From Brevipalpus yothersi (Eukaryota; Arthropoda; Arachnida; Trombidiformes; Tenuipalpidae), in contig QZCP01000006.1 in NCBI GenBank assembly GCA_003956705.1, positions 1-64,000 on the forward strand: a stretch of DNA of 64,000 bases, read 5' to 3'. Each line of letters opens with the position of its first letter. The stretch's first letter is position 1. The position numbers and the translations under genes were made by a program. Positions 36,510-52,328 of this stretch are shown one piece after another. The notes under the pieces are model-generated. The model was not told the origin of the DNA, did no database searches, and saw only the letters and a program-made list of their open reading frames with translations.

Positions 36510-39500
36510 AATTAATGAAAGGATGATGACGTAATTAAGTGACTGCCAAATTGAGTCAACAAAGTCTATTATGTGGCGTCTTGTAAAGAAAAAGTTTATC
36601 GACGACAAAATGATATCATAGTGCAAAAAGCTTCAGGCAATCTCAAAGTTCTGAGCTCATCCATAGAGTCATAAGAAATGAACTTATTTCCTTCCTCTTC
36701 TACTCCTCTCTCCAATTTCCTCTTTTTCATTTTGTATTCCTTTTTCCCAATGTTTCTTGAGAACGCATTTGAAATCAACCCTCAGCTATATATTGATTGG
36801 ACTCAGTTCATAAACTAGCCAATTTTGGTGCCAAAAAACGCTTAAACGCTCAAGTTTCGGCTTGGTGAAATCAATTATTATTGAGATTGTTTACTTAATT
36901 TATCCAATACCATCATTGTAATCAGTCTCTTTCACTCTTCATCAACTTGGGACCTGATTTTCGAGCCAGCTATACTTGCTACGCAATAAAATAACTTTGT
37001 ATTTTATGGATATTCAATGCTCTCCAAGATGAAATAATCAATTAAGCCCTATATAGTCAGCATTTCCCACGATTCAATTCTAATTGTACAACACAAAAGT
37101 GTCCAAACCCACCGTAAAAAGAAGAGAAGTTTGAAAAACCTCAGCTGAACCGAAGAGAATAACTCTTTCTCTCCTTCCGATCAATGGAAAAATCTGATTT
37201 TTCCAATCAATCGAATCCATATTCTTCTTCAGAAAATCGCATTATCTTTCCAAATTATTTGTCCAGAATTCTCCATAGTTTTTCTGCTTAAACAAATATT
37301 CTAATTGCAAAATCAAAAAATCTCATCGCTCAAGAAGATGAAATGCTCCGTCCATCAAGTGTGAGGAAAATCAAACCTGATAAACTGGAACATTGGATTG
37401 AAGTTGCCTGGAATTCTTCTTCTCTTGTCCGAATAAATGCCTTCATTGTAAATAATTTGAATTTCATAATTAATTTTCTATTCATATTGCTGCTACCATT
37501 TTGATGTGAATATCTATATATCTTGATTGTCCGTCAATTAACGATATTTAAATCCTGGTCACTGTCAAAGGAGTTTTTTTTTCTTCGCCTTCACTCTACA
37601 TCTGTATGTATATGTTATTTGAAATGAAAAAAATAAAACGGAAAGAATAAAACATCCTTTTACCGAGAATCACTCCTGTGTCCCATCATCAATCAGCGGA
37701 ATCTCATTCATCTTACCACGTAACATCTTTTTCGTTTGCCATCCATCACCGAGTAACTATCGTAAGGTAACTACCTTATCATTCACCTCATTATAATCAG
37801 TCTGTTTCAAATCTTCAATTATCTTTCAAGAGTAATGAAGTAGACATTGCACCAGTTCTCATGAAATGAGGCATATCGTTCAATTTTGCATCCATTTTTT
37901 CCCTAGATCAATAACCTTCTCCCCACAGGTTGGATAAATGAAAAATTCCGAGAACTCAAATTCTGTTCCTCAGTCAGTGTGACAGATGTGAAAGAGAGTG
38001 ATCAGAAGTATTGACTGAGGAATGTGTCGAAAAAATGTGACCTCAAGATAGAGTCGTTTAGGGTAATCTTTGAAATCAGTGATTCTCTGTAGGGAAACAA
38101 AAAAAGAGAAAAACAAACCCATTTGGACAGATGATCAGCACGGAATCATGAGATCACTCCACTTGAATGACATATCGATTGCTCGGAATCATTTATCTTG
38201 ACACATTCTAATTCAATAAAGTAATCATGCATAGCTACACTTTGATAGTGAAGTGAATATCGCAATTGATGCTCGCGGCAAATGTGAAGTGGTAAAGAGT
38301 GACAGGACTAACAATTTGTCACCAGTTCGATGACAAAATATTCACAATAATCTTCTGACAATCAATATTCTTTTTGGAAAGAATTCTCACGAGAAAATGA
38401 ATTTTATTCCTATTCGGAATACTCTATTCCGTCTGAATTGTTATGAAAGACCCAAGACTCTGGAAGATTGATGAGAAGATATGTTCGTGCTGGAGTTTAT
38501 GCTTCTTTGAGAATTCAAGCATATATCTCTATATATATTGTTAATTACAAATTTCACGGTGGAAAAAAAGGAAGCAAAACCACCCCTATTACGGCCTTTG
38601 ATCAGTGATACAAATTTTTTCTCAAAACACGCACATCATAAGAAAAAGGTTCCGATGTGCTTGGCACCATGGCCTTACCTTATTTCGGTCTTACCATCAA
38701 GGCTTGATGGAATGATGACAACCCTCTCTCTCTCTATCTCAACTCATTTGAAATGAACGGTGAGAATACGCTGACATGATGGTATATAATTTAACTTAAC
38801 AAATCGGCTTTCATCTCATAACGTTATAGTAGTTCATAGTAGCCCAGATGAAAGAGAGAGAGAGAGATGATATTTCGATTGAATGGTTACCTCCTTCTTT
38901 TCGAATGTATTTGTGTGTCTGGTTCATGAAAATTCTGACAGCATCCAGATAAGAGCATTTTGATCTACTAAATCTTTCCTTTCCAGTCTTACAGGGTTAG
39001 TCTCTCTTTAACTATTGCTCTTGCTTTTTTCATCTCTTCCATTCATTCATACACTTACTCTATGGAAGTTTTATGTGCACGTCAGCAATACCTTTCTTAT
39101 TTGAATATTCATCTTGATGATGATAGGCTATTTAACATACAATCTGATGGATTGATGATGTTAACTGTAATATTCTAAATCATTTTCCATCAAAAGCCAC
39201 CATGATTTCAATTTTTCACTTGTTAACCCAGTTAAAATGTTTACAATTTATTGACATTGAAGAAGCTAGCTTCCAACTTACATCTTCCATTCATGCAAAT
39301 TATTGAATTTTACTCAAGTCTCGCTTCCGTCTCTCTCTCTCTTAATAGTTTAGGCACCTACCGGAAGAAGTATATTCGACAACATCATAACCAGAAGTAT
39401 CAAGAAGTCAAAATTATTATGGTTTCAAAGGATAAGATTCTCTCACACGACCTAAGTAAGTAATTGTTTCATTGTGCCAGTGAGAGAGAGACAGAAAATA

Positions 39501-39674
39501 GGATATCCCATAAGAGACCATAATAGATAACTGTACATGAACAATTTACATGAACTTTCTCACGTTTTGCACGAGGTAAATTAAATTTGTGTATGTCCCT
39601 CATTAGGGCTCCTCATCTATACATCCGAAGAAAAAATTCTAAGTCAACAATTTATCCTAATGAAAGAGAGAGAG

Positions 39675-39705
<31 letters not shown>

Positions 39706-40892
39706 ATATATTTTTCACGATAGCAATCATTCTCTAATTTTTCGCCTCTTTGTTTGCCATTCCACAGGACCTACTATCATGAAGCATTCCCGGCAAAGTG
39801 AATCATCATCAACTCGATTTGCGGTCCCTAAGCTGAGGCTACAGTTGACCATTTGAGATAGCCTCCATTTCTCTCTCTCTCTCTCCTCTCTCTTCCCTCT
39901 ATCTATTAATCTGAGTCCTATCTATCTTCTTGTTCTCCTTTCATCTTCTCCATCTTCCTCTTCTCCTCTTCCCATAAGGCATCTATCGTGGGTCCGTGTT
40001 CACGGCCAGCTTTGGCCCTCCGAAATGAAACATACGGTGAAAAAATAGTAGGGTTGCCATTTAATTGGCATGCTGACCGATGAGAACAGGTAACGGACAT
40101 GCCATCATCAAGCCATTCTTTGGTTTCAAAACGGAAACATTACTCAACTGATTTTGCTACTAATACTTTTCTTCCTTTCAAACCACAATTGCACAAAATT
40201 TGACGCTTGTGGTGATGATCATCATCATTGTAATGTTAGGCCTTCAAAATAGTTAATATCATCTTCTTAGACTCTATTTCCTAACCCTCTCTGTGTCAAT
40301 GGTTGTCCTCTTATATTTTTTTGAAACACTGTTTCATGAGACTCATCAATCCATAATGTTTTCCATTTGAAGAAGGACAAGATGATCATACTTTGGACCA
40401 CTCATTTTATGATGATGATGATGACTATGATAATGATAATGATGTTGATAATCGTCAAGACATTTGGGAATAAGTATGATGTAGCAGTTTGGACAGTTAT
40501 TTTAAGTTTTTTATCAGAGCATAGAAGTTTATCACCAATAACTGTTGATATTTTTGATTTTTTTTTCGTAAAATTAATAAATTAATATCTGGAAATTCAC
40601 ACTTTGGAAAAAAAGGAGGGAACTTTTTTCTTTTTTTTTACTTCTTCTTCTTTCATGATGGATCGATAATAAATACTTTGGAAGCACTTTGATTTTTGAT
40701 TTCAAGATATTTTTTCATGAGTGTTTGTGAGTGAGTGTGTGTGTGTGTATGTGTGAAAGGGATAGAATCTTTGAATATTCTTTCCATTTCTTTCCCAATC
40801 GATTAAGAGACTTGGTTGGTTTGTTGATTTTGATTTTTTGTTGCATATTTATAATTAATATTAATTAATCCTATTGAGTTTGATGATGATTT
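36510..40892. other. intergenic, convergent 3' flanks; no supported gene
   Basis: Between the stops of integrin B (+) and the ZP/PAN gene (-). AATAAA-type sequences occur at about 36987 and 37626-37646 and could serve integrin B. A last-exon-like stretch at 39769-39856, after a CACAG acceptor, ends in a stop and reads GPTIMKHSRQSESSSTRF..., but no partner exon is found. A (GAAA)n run lies near 39676-39706. Confidence 0.5.
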
Positions 40893-41384
40893 TTATCGTA
40901 GAATGACTTTGGATGGTAACTTAAGGCGTCGGTGGATTGTGAAGTAGGCTATCGTGCAAACGTACATAACCAATAGAAGGGCACTTATCACACTCATGGC
41001 TACTAATGATGTCCTGGAGGCGCATCGTTCCATACTCAATAGTGATTCTTTTGAGAGAGAATCTGTAGAAAAAGATGGAGAGGAGGAAGAAAAAAGTAAC
41101 AGTTTAGAAAAGGAAACAAAATTCCAAAAAGGAAGAGAGAGATGGATAGATAGATAGAAGGAATAAAAAAATTTTATCACACACACAAAAATTCCAAGAG
41201 ATAACAGAGTGACGCAATGTCATTCACTTTTATCTCATTAGTAAGTTCAGGAAATGGATTGAAATCAAAGCTTAATTTTCTGATCTTTTCTCTATCATTT
41301 CCCATCGAAATGAACTTTACTCTCTTTCCATTCTCACTTCCCTAGTAACGTTGTAATGAAAAATTAATCAACAAACAATGTCTC

Positions 41385-41433
<49 letters not shown>

Positions 41434-44260
41434 CTCTAAGACATTCTGTCAACACTCGACATCATGTTGACACACTATTTTGGCAAAGTGATAAAAAGAA
41501 AGGAGAGAGAGATATCAAGACAAAAGGAATACAATAGGCGTGATGACATGTGGGCCACAATAATAACGAAAAAAAAATATTGTGTGTAAAAATTTTGTCG
41601 ATAAATTTTGATTCTATTCAAGTGAAACCATGCGAACAGGAACAGACTAAAGATGATTAGTGTATTGTTTCTTTTTTTGAAAGCTTATTGAGCCTATTGT
41701 TTGAGACCAAAAAGTTGTCAACATTCAAAATCAAATCACACACAAGATCGATGATACTGATCAGCTTGATATACATCATGCTATCAACACCATCCAATTT
41801 GACTGACTTCCTACTCTGACCTGTAGAATGATGACACACACACATTCAATATTGAGCAGTCTGATTTCAATTCTGAACCCTGATTCTGTCGCTGATTACA
41901 GATAAGTATTTGCGTCTATCCATCTCTTTGATGTATGTGAAGTTTTTTTTGTTTTCTCTTTCCAATAGGCTAATACACGTTGAATCATCAATATTACTTA
42001 CCACTACCATTGAATGGATCCATAGTTGAATGAGCTGCATCAGCTTCATTATAATCTAGTACCAAAAGCTCTCTACTTAATGTCATCTCATCGTCTTTCT
42101 CAAAGTGGGCTGAACGTCTTTTACGTCCCCAAGATTCAATATTTTCTCGACCTACGCCACATATTACCTGGATAGAGAGAGAGGAAGTGAAAAGATAAAA
42201 AAAATATATAGGTATATGTATGTTTAATCAGGGAAAAAAGAAAAATATTGAATAAATGAGCTCTTTTTTAGTGAGAGGAGGGAAGAGAAAAAATAATTAT
42301 AATGATAATAAAACAAAACACATCTTGTAGTGATAGAATGCTAATCTCTACACTTGTATGTAAGAGAGACTATACTTGACATGAAAGAATCGGCCGGACT
42401 TCATATTTCATTTCCCCCTGATAATCGGCTAGATCTTCAAGTGTCAGATCAGATATCTTGTTCTAAGAATATCACGCTCATTTCACGTACTAGTAATGAA
42501 TCAAGCTTATGTGATGAGATGTGATCCCTTAACGGTACATGTACACACACATACACATAGCCCAATATAGCCTCCAAAAAGTACATGTGATCTTGAATCA
42601 GATAGATTATCGGAGTGAAATGAAGTGGACAAAAAAGATTGATACAAAAATTTTTTGCTACTTTTTTTGCAGTTTCTCTTCTTCTCATATCAAATCAAGC
42701 TAAATCAAAAAATAAAATGGTCACTTACCGGTTCACATTTACCGATACAATATTTCACATTACACTGGAATATAACACCCAAAGATTCCGTAAATCGAAA
42801 AGCTTCATATGTACTTTCGAGTGCATTTCCATTTTCCATGAAACTGGGAAATATTGTACTGTCAACTGGACAACTATAGATGGACAAGAGAGAAAAAAGA
42901 TTATCGATTAAATATATATATTGGAGGAAAATTTTTCAGATAGAAGACCAAAAGTTATCATCTTTCTCTCTTGATCCGTTAGTTGGGCAAATTACAATCA
43001 ACTCTTCAGGGCTTCTGGATTTATAATGAAAGAGAATGAGTGTGGCCTCAGGTCAATCAGCGTATATGTGTGAGGCAATTTTCAGTGATATATTCTCATC
43101 GTTCATCCGGCAAGGTTAAAGAGCGGACATTAAGTTGAGTTACGAGTAGAGCAAAGTAGAAGAGAGAGAGAAACAAGATAATCTTAAGGGTCACTACTGA
43201 GAAGATTTTCTGTCCAAATTGTTACCATTACCATTTGATCATCATCAGACATGTCGGCATTATACTTGACTCTATCTATCTATCTCAATCAATGTTATCT
43301 TATTTTTTTTATAACAATCTAGTATGAGAATGTGCTAGTGTACCTTGCGTTTCGCGGTTACGCGATTTGGCCTCAATTTCTGATCTACTCAAAAAAATCG
43401 TTTCTTTTTTCTCATCTTCTTCTTCTTCTTCTTCTTCTTCTCTCTCTCCCGATCATCAGCCGATGTGAACGTTCATTGGGCGCTTAAAGGATTGAGGCAC
43501 TAGTCTTGACGTTGCAAAGTAAAAAGAATATCTCGATACTCAAGAGATGAGGACAAATGCCAAGAGATTGGTAGATGAAGTGAACACATACACTGAAAGC
43601 TTGACAGAAGTAGTGGTAATAGTAACCTGAGAGAGAGAGAGGATGAAGATGAAAAAAAACAAGTGGATCTAGTCTGAGATCAAGAAACTTTTGGTACGGA
43701 GGCCACTTTTAGGATTCTCTCACTAATTCAGATAGAGAGAGAGAGTTGCTGATATTTTTTACTTTTCACACATTTTTCCTTCTCCTTCAACTACTATCAC
43801 TACCACTGCTGCTACTACTATTACTATACATCCACCACCACCATCACATCTACCTCTTCACCTTATACCACAAGCCTATCTCTCTCCACCTTCTTTTGGC
43901 AATCTTTTTCACCTTCAAATTCAAGATAGAGACTATCTGGGAATCAGGTTTCGTTCAAAATCATCTTCTCTCTTTCTCTCTTTCCTAAAATACATGGTAA
44001 ATATACTCTACATTGGCCTTTAATTCCCAGGATCACTTGATCACACACACTGAGATAGATCATGTGAAAGAGAGAGGGAGAGAGAAATAAAGAGCTAACT
44101 AGCTTAACTCATCTTGATCGTTGGTCCTGAAAAGTCACATGGTCAAAAAGGAGTACATGTAGTTGACAGCTATATTTCCCTATTTAAAACTATGTATTGA
44201 GCCATCTTCATCTATGTGTGCGTGTGTGAGCGTGTGGGTACCTCAGGAAATTCGATTATC

Positions 44261-44293
<33 letters not shown>

Positions 44294-44723
44294 CCTCAGA
44301 ATTTTTTTTGCTGAAACTTTTATATATATCTTAACGATTTCCTCTCTTATAGCATAGATAGTGAATATTAGGGAATGAATGGGCAGGTAGTAGTGAGAAA
44401 TGAAAGATTTTTATCATAAAGATTTGATTCGATTAGTGTTGCAAAACTGTTTATAAGAACGCCTTGAAGATTCGGATGAGAGAGAGAGAGGAGAAAAATT
44501 CTTCCAATGACTGCTAATGATGCTCAAAATTTGTGGTTAAGGCGGAAGATTAGCCTCAAGGGTAAGGTTAAAGATCATTCCAGTTATAAGTTGTGATCAG
44601 ATACGGAAGCAGCAGAAAACTTTGACTGACGAGAGAGTGAAAATTCCAAGATGAAACATGTTAACAGGATTATGAATTGCAGGTCAGTAGCGGAAATTGG
44701 GTAAAAAGTAGCGAAAGATAGAT

Positions 44724-44755
<32 letters not shown>

Positions 44756-46209
44756 GTGCCCGATTGATAAAATTAATCGAAATTTTGCCCAATTGGTTAG
44801 AATTTGAGAAAAAAATATATCGGTCAAAAATTATAATATTAAATGGATGTTGCTTACCCATGATCATCGATAATTTCAAAAGTACTGCGAGCATCTTTTG
44901 CCATCGCAATACAGCTTCGAGCGAATATTCCGTATGGTGTACTCTCAGGTATTTGAATGCGGAAAGTTAATCGATCACCGATTCGCACTGTGGTCGCTTC
45001 CCTTCCATCAGAACCGTATATCAATATCTTGGGTAGTGGTGCTTCCGGCGAGGAAGTAATCTGCAATGTTTCCGGATCCCTATGATGATGATGTGAATGG
45101 TTGAGGAAGAAGAAGAAAAAAAATGGGAACAATAATCATCAAGAAGTTTCTTATAAGAATTGTTGCTGATGAATTCTTCTTCTTATTTTTCTCACACACA
45201 CACATGGAGTGTGAGTTTGTGATTCAAGAGGAGAGAAGATGAAGATGAAGGAAAAATGCCACAAGAGATGTGAAGAAGAGGCTGAACGATGGCCAATTTT
45301 ACTTCAAATGCATTTATACCCCCAGCTTCACCTAACTTTTTACTCCATCTTCATTGGAACGTCAAAAATTTTTGCTCATCCAAAAATGAATTGGATGATT
45401 GGTCAGAGGAAGAGAGAGAGATGTGGTGCTCATCTCACAGTTTGGTGTGAAAATAGTAATCATCATCATAATAAAAAGCTTGTATCACCCCTCGAGGGCT
45501 ACCTTCATTGGCTACGATAATGTGTATATATATACAGTATGTGTACACACATGTACATGTATATACATGTGTATGCTTACTGGAGCCTACATGAATGAAT
45601 ATGATTTGGTTGAAGGATAAATGGCCCAGACAGGCCCTAAGATCGGATATTTTTCTGAGAAGGTAAGAGATAGATAGATAGATAGATGGAAGTAAGGGGG
45701 GGAGCAAAAATTTTTTGAAGGGCCAAAAAAATAAGGGCCTAAAGGAGTGGCATTTCGGGAAGAGACGGAAATTGATCTACATGGAACAGAATAATCATCA
45801 TTTGTGCTGAGTGACCTTCATTCCTTGTATATATGCTATGCTATGCTGATTGCCTCTTGGTTCATATTATATATACACATATTTTCTCTATCTAAAATTT
45901 TTTTCCACCGCAGAAGATAGCTTACCTGACCGGCATCATGCCAAACGATACATTGCGTGATGTAGTTTCGTAGGTACACCGAACATGATACACTTTGTCC
46001 GCTTTGGTTAGTACCACATTGTGATGCTGTAGAACAACGGTATTGGTATACACACCAGACTGTCGGAAGCCAAGCCATGTGGATGTGGATGTGAATGTGT
46101 GTGTTTGGAATGATTTTTATGAGCAATGAGGAAGAAGAACGAGTTTCGGCGAAATAAGATGATGTTCAGTATGTCCAATGTTTGAATGGTGAGTTAATGT
46201 GGGATAAAA

Positions 46210-46267
<58 letters not shown>

Positions 46268-49200
46268 GGCCAGTGAAAAAGAGAAGAGAAAATAAAATAA
46301 AGGAAGACAACAATTAGGCTTCTGATTACAAGGCATTGTTTCATGGAGAAAGAGAGAGAGAAAGAAAGATAGGTATACATATATATGTGTGTGTACATCC
46401 ACATTGAAGTTGCATTCATTAAGGGTGGCATGCTAAGAATGGGAAATGCTTCAGGGTCGAGCGAGAAATGAGAGTCAAAAAAGATGGGCCCAACATCAAC
46501 AACAAGAGTATCCAAAAAAAACAGCAACCTGTCCTGGGCCCTTTTGACCAAGTGGTCTGATGCCGTTATTTTTTGTTAAATGTATGTGTGTGTGTGTAAC
46601 CTGTACCCATCGTGCCAAAGGGGTTGCGTGAATGTGTATTTTATACACACTGAGAATGGAATACAACAGCTCAGATAAAGAGCATTTTGGCTCCGGTTCT
46701 GAGTACATATATGTATGTATGCACACACTCTTGTAGTTGAATAAATCTTCTCCTAAAGTTCTACTGAACGATTATTGTGTGTGTGTTGCTCCTTGTCCTA
46801 AGGGGTCAAGTAAAGCAAGTGAATTAATAGTTGACCGCCTTTTACACAATTATATTCGCTCCCATCATCATCAGATTACTCTTCATTCCTTTTTGAACCA
46901 AAATCTTTCTTTTAAATTAGACATCTCATGGTGTTCATAATGGCTAATGATTAAGATTGCGGAATAAGATAGTGTAGAAAAATGTGTATATCATGATACA
47001 TATACATATATAAATGCTTATATATATCGTGTAAGTGTGTGTGTGCGCGTACTTACATGTGCATAAGTATTTTAAATATACCCTTTTTTAATGATTAATT
47101 TATGCACAAAAGGCTAACCAAACGATGGCCAATAGAAAGAATTAACGCTTCATCATGATCATCACACAAACACACACACGCTATTGCTTAACACTTGATG
47201 AAATTTTCTGAATGTTGATTGAAAAATTTTCATTCATGCTCATGAATATTTTGGAAACACCCCAATATTCTCACTTGGCTCAGATAAGATCGGAGGTTTG
47301 AGTATAAGAGATATTCAATTAAAAGAAGAGGTTTCAAAAAAATGAGACAAAAATAATTGATAGCCCATAGTTTGGTGTTTGCAACATCGCTTACGTGGGG
47401 AGACATAAGAGTAGGAATAGATAGTCAATGATGAATAGCTGTTCATGATCATAATCGAAAAAGTATTCATTCATGATATGAGCCACCATGAAGCTGTCTT
47501 CTTTGGGCAACAGATTGTATACACAGAATGTGTTTGCTTAAATGACTTTTTCCTTTCGAATTATCATGAAAGAAGAAAGAACTTGATAATTTAGCGTATA
47601 AAAGATTTCGAAAAAACGATTACTAAAGTTTCTAGAAAAGTTGACTCAGAAAATTGCAAAATGAACTCTAGACAATGTTCAAATTTTTTCACAGATATTC
47701 TCATTCATCATCATTGAATAGGATATTCGAAACAGTGCACACGGTGTAACATGGCCCCTGTTAGAAATTGTTTCCTCCATGCAAATGAGCAACAGGTATT
47801 CACAATAAACTAAAGAGGAAAAAACACCCTCACAGCCTGTATACTAGAAATGATCTATGACAAGTGATTACTCCAGATTGTTTTGAGTGGAAATTCTCGA
47901 CTCCTGTCACAACTGATGACTATATCATCACAGATTATCTTGAAGAATTTGAAGTGAAAGTCTGTGAAGAGGAATAATTATTTTCTTTCACTAGTATTTT
48001 TGGTAGTATTTTTGGGTGATAATAGTGAAAAAATTGTCACAGAGAGAAGAAAAATAGCATTGTAAACACATAGAAAATTGTTCATACTCAATTCATTGAC
48101 CTCAAATGAGAAGCTAATGTTCTTGTGAAAAAATTTCTCTCTTTCTTTTTTTACTGTCTCAAAATCTTGGTCAATTCAAGTTTTTCGAGTCAGAGAATAA
48201 TAATGATGTTGAAACTTGTGGAACAATAAAATGTCTCTTCGGTAGATGGGAAATAGAACTCTCTTTGCTCATTATCATGATGATTCTGGTTCCAACTTGA
48301 ATACACAGGAAAAATCTTCCCATAATTGTCTCAACTCACATAGGGTGCTGAAATGGTGATAAATTGAACTTGGTGTGAGTCTTTTACTGAAAGAAATTCA
48401 GATTTCATTCTAATAGAACTTGAACTGAATCTGGGAGATTTTGTGAGCCTGAAGAGATGACATGAAAAACTTCCATAGAATAATAATGAATCAAAAATCT
48501 GAGGAATTCAAATTATAACTGATGAAGACAGGTTTTCAGGACACGAAATTCTAATTTTCATCAATACATTAGACCTGCAATTAGTTTTTCCCTCCTAACA
48601 CACGATAATTCTCATCCAATTGAAAAGTTACCCTTTTAATCCTAATAAGATCCAAATTTTTGGTCAGATTGATTCTGATAATCAAATCATGAGGTGTTGT
48701 TGGTTGGGCAACAATAATTCTAGTGAAAAGCTTGACACTTGGTGTCCCCTAAGCCCTGGTGTATCATGTAAACATCCTCCTCTCAAAAATAGTTGAAATT
48801 ACTATTTTGTGTCATCAACCTTTTTCTTCGGAATCTTTGGCGGGATCCTTCCGAAAAACTCTTCTCTTCTCTCCCTCTTGATACAGAAAAAAAAACTGAT
48901 AGAGACTGGTTACTGATTGTACCAAATCTCAACCACCATGAAGTTGCTTGACTTCTGGATCGAATTTTTTTCTCTACTCTTCTCTACTCATCTTCTTCTT
49001 CTTCTTCTTCTATTTCTTTTTGCTCTTTCATGAGGCCTAAAGTCTTCATTCATCCTCATCGTCATCACATGTATAGAAAAATTTTCACCAACATGTATAC
49101 ATGTATATGAATCTATGAAAATCATCCATCAAAAATGATTCATCATATGGCATTATGAAACAGAACACAACATGCTCTCAAATATTTAAATTCTTGAGCA

Positions 49201-50182
49201 ATAATCGGCCATTATTTCTCTCTCTCTCTCTCTCTCTCTTTCTTTCTTTATCTCTTTCTCTTTTGTGGATAAGATCGATCATCTTCAGTTCCATGAATAA
49301 CCTTATTCTTGATTTCCTTTCACCTTTCGACATTATACCCTAATACTTTACATTCACTGCAAACATGGTCACTAGTTTTTAGATATATCAGACTTATTCA
49401 TTCCAACTGCCATCCACCTCCACACGATCTCGGTTATCATGAATAACTCTAAAATTATGGATCAAATCTTCTTTTTTTTCGGAGATATTGAGCCTGTTTT
49501 GGTATTATCTTATTGATATTGGAAAAATATGCTATCTCTTGAGCAATTGATTGAACTTGAGCATCTTTCCAAACTACTAAAGCATCTGGAAACAAATACT
49601 GAGTCACCTGAAAGAAAGGTAGAGAGAGAGAGCCTGATTCCGATGAAAACCTATCATCAATGAAACTCACGAAATGAGAGATCATTGATGATGATTGGTG
49701 GAGGAGGATCAAAGATGCACAAAGTTATCGGAAGGATGATGGTGAAATGAATAAACGAAGGATGTTGGGACGTTATGAGTGGAGAATATTCATGAATTTC
49801 ATGGAAAAAGCAAGGAGAGAGAAAATCTTTTTTCCCATAAACTTGAGTTGCAAAACTTTTTCTCCATAAAAACACAAACACATCGTTGTCAAAGGTAAGT
49901 CGGAAGAAATTTTTCTCTTCACAGTCAAAACATGTAACAAATTTACCTTATTTTATCCAACATCATCTCTCTCTCTCTCGTTCCTTCTTCCTCTCTAAGT
50001 TATTTCACTTATTTCACTCATTTTCTCCCCATACTGGAAAGAAGTGTCATTGTTCCCCATCATGAATAGAAAATTTGGTTAACATGGTTCTGAAAGTTTC
50101 TTTAAAGTCAACAAAAAAAGTCCATATCGCTCCATTGCCTTCATCGCCGTAATTTGCATTGAATCATGGTGAGACAGTTACG

Positions 50183-50237
<55 letters not shown>

Positions 50238-50545
50238 GGGCAAGAGTAGAGAGTTTACTCGGGCACTTCTCTTTCTCTTTCTGCACTTGCCAATCTCTGA
50301 CCGAAAGTGCGTTCGGAATAGGCCATTCTCATAGTATTATTCTTGCGACCGGTTTCATCATACAGCAAAGTATGCCTGTTGAAACTGTTGGTGAGGCCGG
50401 AAAGATGCTGTTACTACTGCCGGAAAGCGGCCTCCAGGTTGATTGGGCAATGGGCATCTCATGAACTATTCATGATGTTCATGATTCGTCTCAAATTAGC
50501 CATGCAAGTGGCAAGATCAACGGAACTGGTCAACAAGGAGCGAGT

Positions 50546-50597
<52 letters not shown>

Positions 50598-50672
50598 CTC
50601 AAAAGTGATCCATAAGTTGAAGTGGAAATTGAAAGATCCTGGGATAAGTGATCAAAGGGCTAAACTCTTTTC

Positions 50673-50746
<74 letters not shown>

Positions 50747-52283
50747 CTTTTCATAATCAAATTTCGAACAGAAATTTGAGGAGGATAAAATGAAAGAGAG
50801 AAAGAGAAAGATAAAAAGAAAAGATTTTTCTCCACTTCCCTACTCATCATGGCCCCAGGGCCATTAGGGCCCGATGAATGGGTTTTGGTCAAGATATGTA
50901 TTCGAAAAATTAGCATGCAAACCCCCTTTCGGTACCTCTTGATGTGTGTATACACACACATTTATATGTAGTAATTTTATCAAATGAAAACAATTTGCCT
51001 CTATTAAGCAGAATATTCCATGCTAATGAATGCAAATATGAGAGGAGGAAATGAATAATAATAAAAATCAATTGACTAAATTGATTTATCAAGCCACACT
51101 CATGCCACTACAATATATATGTACACACAAATATATGTAATTTTTGTTTCATCATGCATCTTCTTCTCCAATCAACATTTCATTTTGCTTACCAATGATA
51201 GTGTATTACAATCTTGACCACTCAGCGACATGTCCAATTGGAATTGTTGACTGTTTCGAATATGAGCATTACACGTTTCACTGCGACCAAGTGCATATAT
51301 TCGACCATGGAATGGTCGACTTGTGCGAACATTGACGATTATTCGAGTATCAGTACACTTTAGGGTCACATCATAACATACACCGAGAGCATCACATGAT
51401 GGATCCTGCTTGGCATCATCTCGAACCGGCAATGTGGACGATATCGGAGGCTGAGTTGTATGGGATGGTAAAGGTATGACTGATGGCTTTCCTGGTGGAT
51501 TGGAAGGTGGAAAACTTGGGGGCATATGTGATGAAGATGGAACCGGAACCGATGTGTCATCTGAGAGGGAGAGAAAAGAGAGGAATAAAAGTTTCATAAG
51601 GATGAGTTAATGAGTTGATTCAATTTATTAGACAAGGAAAACGATTTTCCTTTTCAATATCGTAGAGAGAAGATTGCCTTAAAAACCTTGAAGATTGCGC
51701 AAATTGGAAGCGCGCGAAAAGAAGAAGAGGCAAAATTGTTGGGTGGAAATTAATATATATAGATTGATATGTGTGAGTATTTATGTGTGATTCTAGGTCA
51801 CCTTTATGCTGGGCCCATAATAAATGATACTTATATTGCCTAAATGCTCTACCTATGCTGTGAATTCTAGAAGGATAATCGATGTGTGATCATCAAAAAA
51901 GTATTAATTATGAAAAATATAGTTTGTAGTGTGATTACGTCAAGGTAGTAACTATTACTACTACTGTTACTGATGCTGATGCTGTCCGATGCTGGTATGG
52001 GCTCTCCATGTGTGTGAGCGTCTAGCATATCTGAAATTAATTCTTAAGGTCAAACTGTAAATGATTCCTGTATCAGTTGAAAGTTGTTTTAAAAGCGGAA
52101 GAGATAGATACAGATACAAAATTTAGTGCAACAACCTTCGTTTCTTTCTTTCTCTCTCTCTCTCTCTCTTTCTTGTAAGAAAAGTTTGCTTTTAAAAACT
52201 TCACACAAATTGTATTGATAAGAAGTGAAAATTTTTCTCTTTTCTCTATCTAATGTTGACAGGTGAAGATCTTGATGTCAAAG

Positions 52284-52328
<45 letters not shown>

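Larger units (their letters stand above)
46060..51192. other. large ZP/PAN intron, 5.1 kb
   Basis: No ZP exon is missing here, since the flanking exons join in phase as CNTLSL-SGVYTNT. It holds CT/GA tracts and AT-rich sequence. One minus-strand exon-like frame (49455-49612, after a CTTTCTTTCAG acceptor) is listed separately. Confidence 0.6.

Noticed and set aside
45535..45580. Palindrome-like ACATGTACATGTATATACATGT sequence
   Set aside because: Ordinary alternating purine-pyrimidine simple sequence; similar runs occur in several introns.
46021..46030. A CTACAG acceptor inside the ZP exon, starting at HHNVV
   Set aside because: Using it would drop GVYTNTVVLQ, which is a conserved ZP block; the acceptor at 46060 keeps it and joins in phase.
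45836..46126. Minus-strand 96-codon frame with many cysteines (RCSTASQCGTNQSG...)
   Set aside because: It is a wrong-frame reading of the ZP exon 45926-46059. The in-phase frame gives GVYTNTVVLQHHNVV and matches the ZP domain.
50343..50615. Plus-strand frame with CCYYCRK and a long RERERE tail
   Set aside because: The tail is a GA repeat and the front has no splice context or known motif; it is antisense within a ZP/PAN intron.
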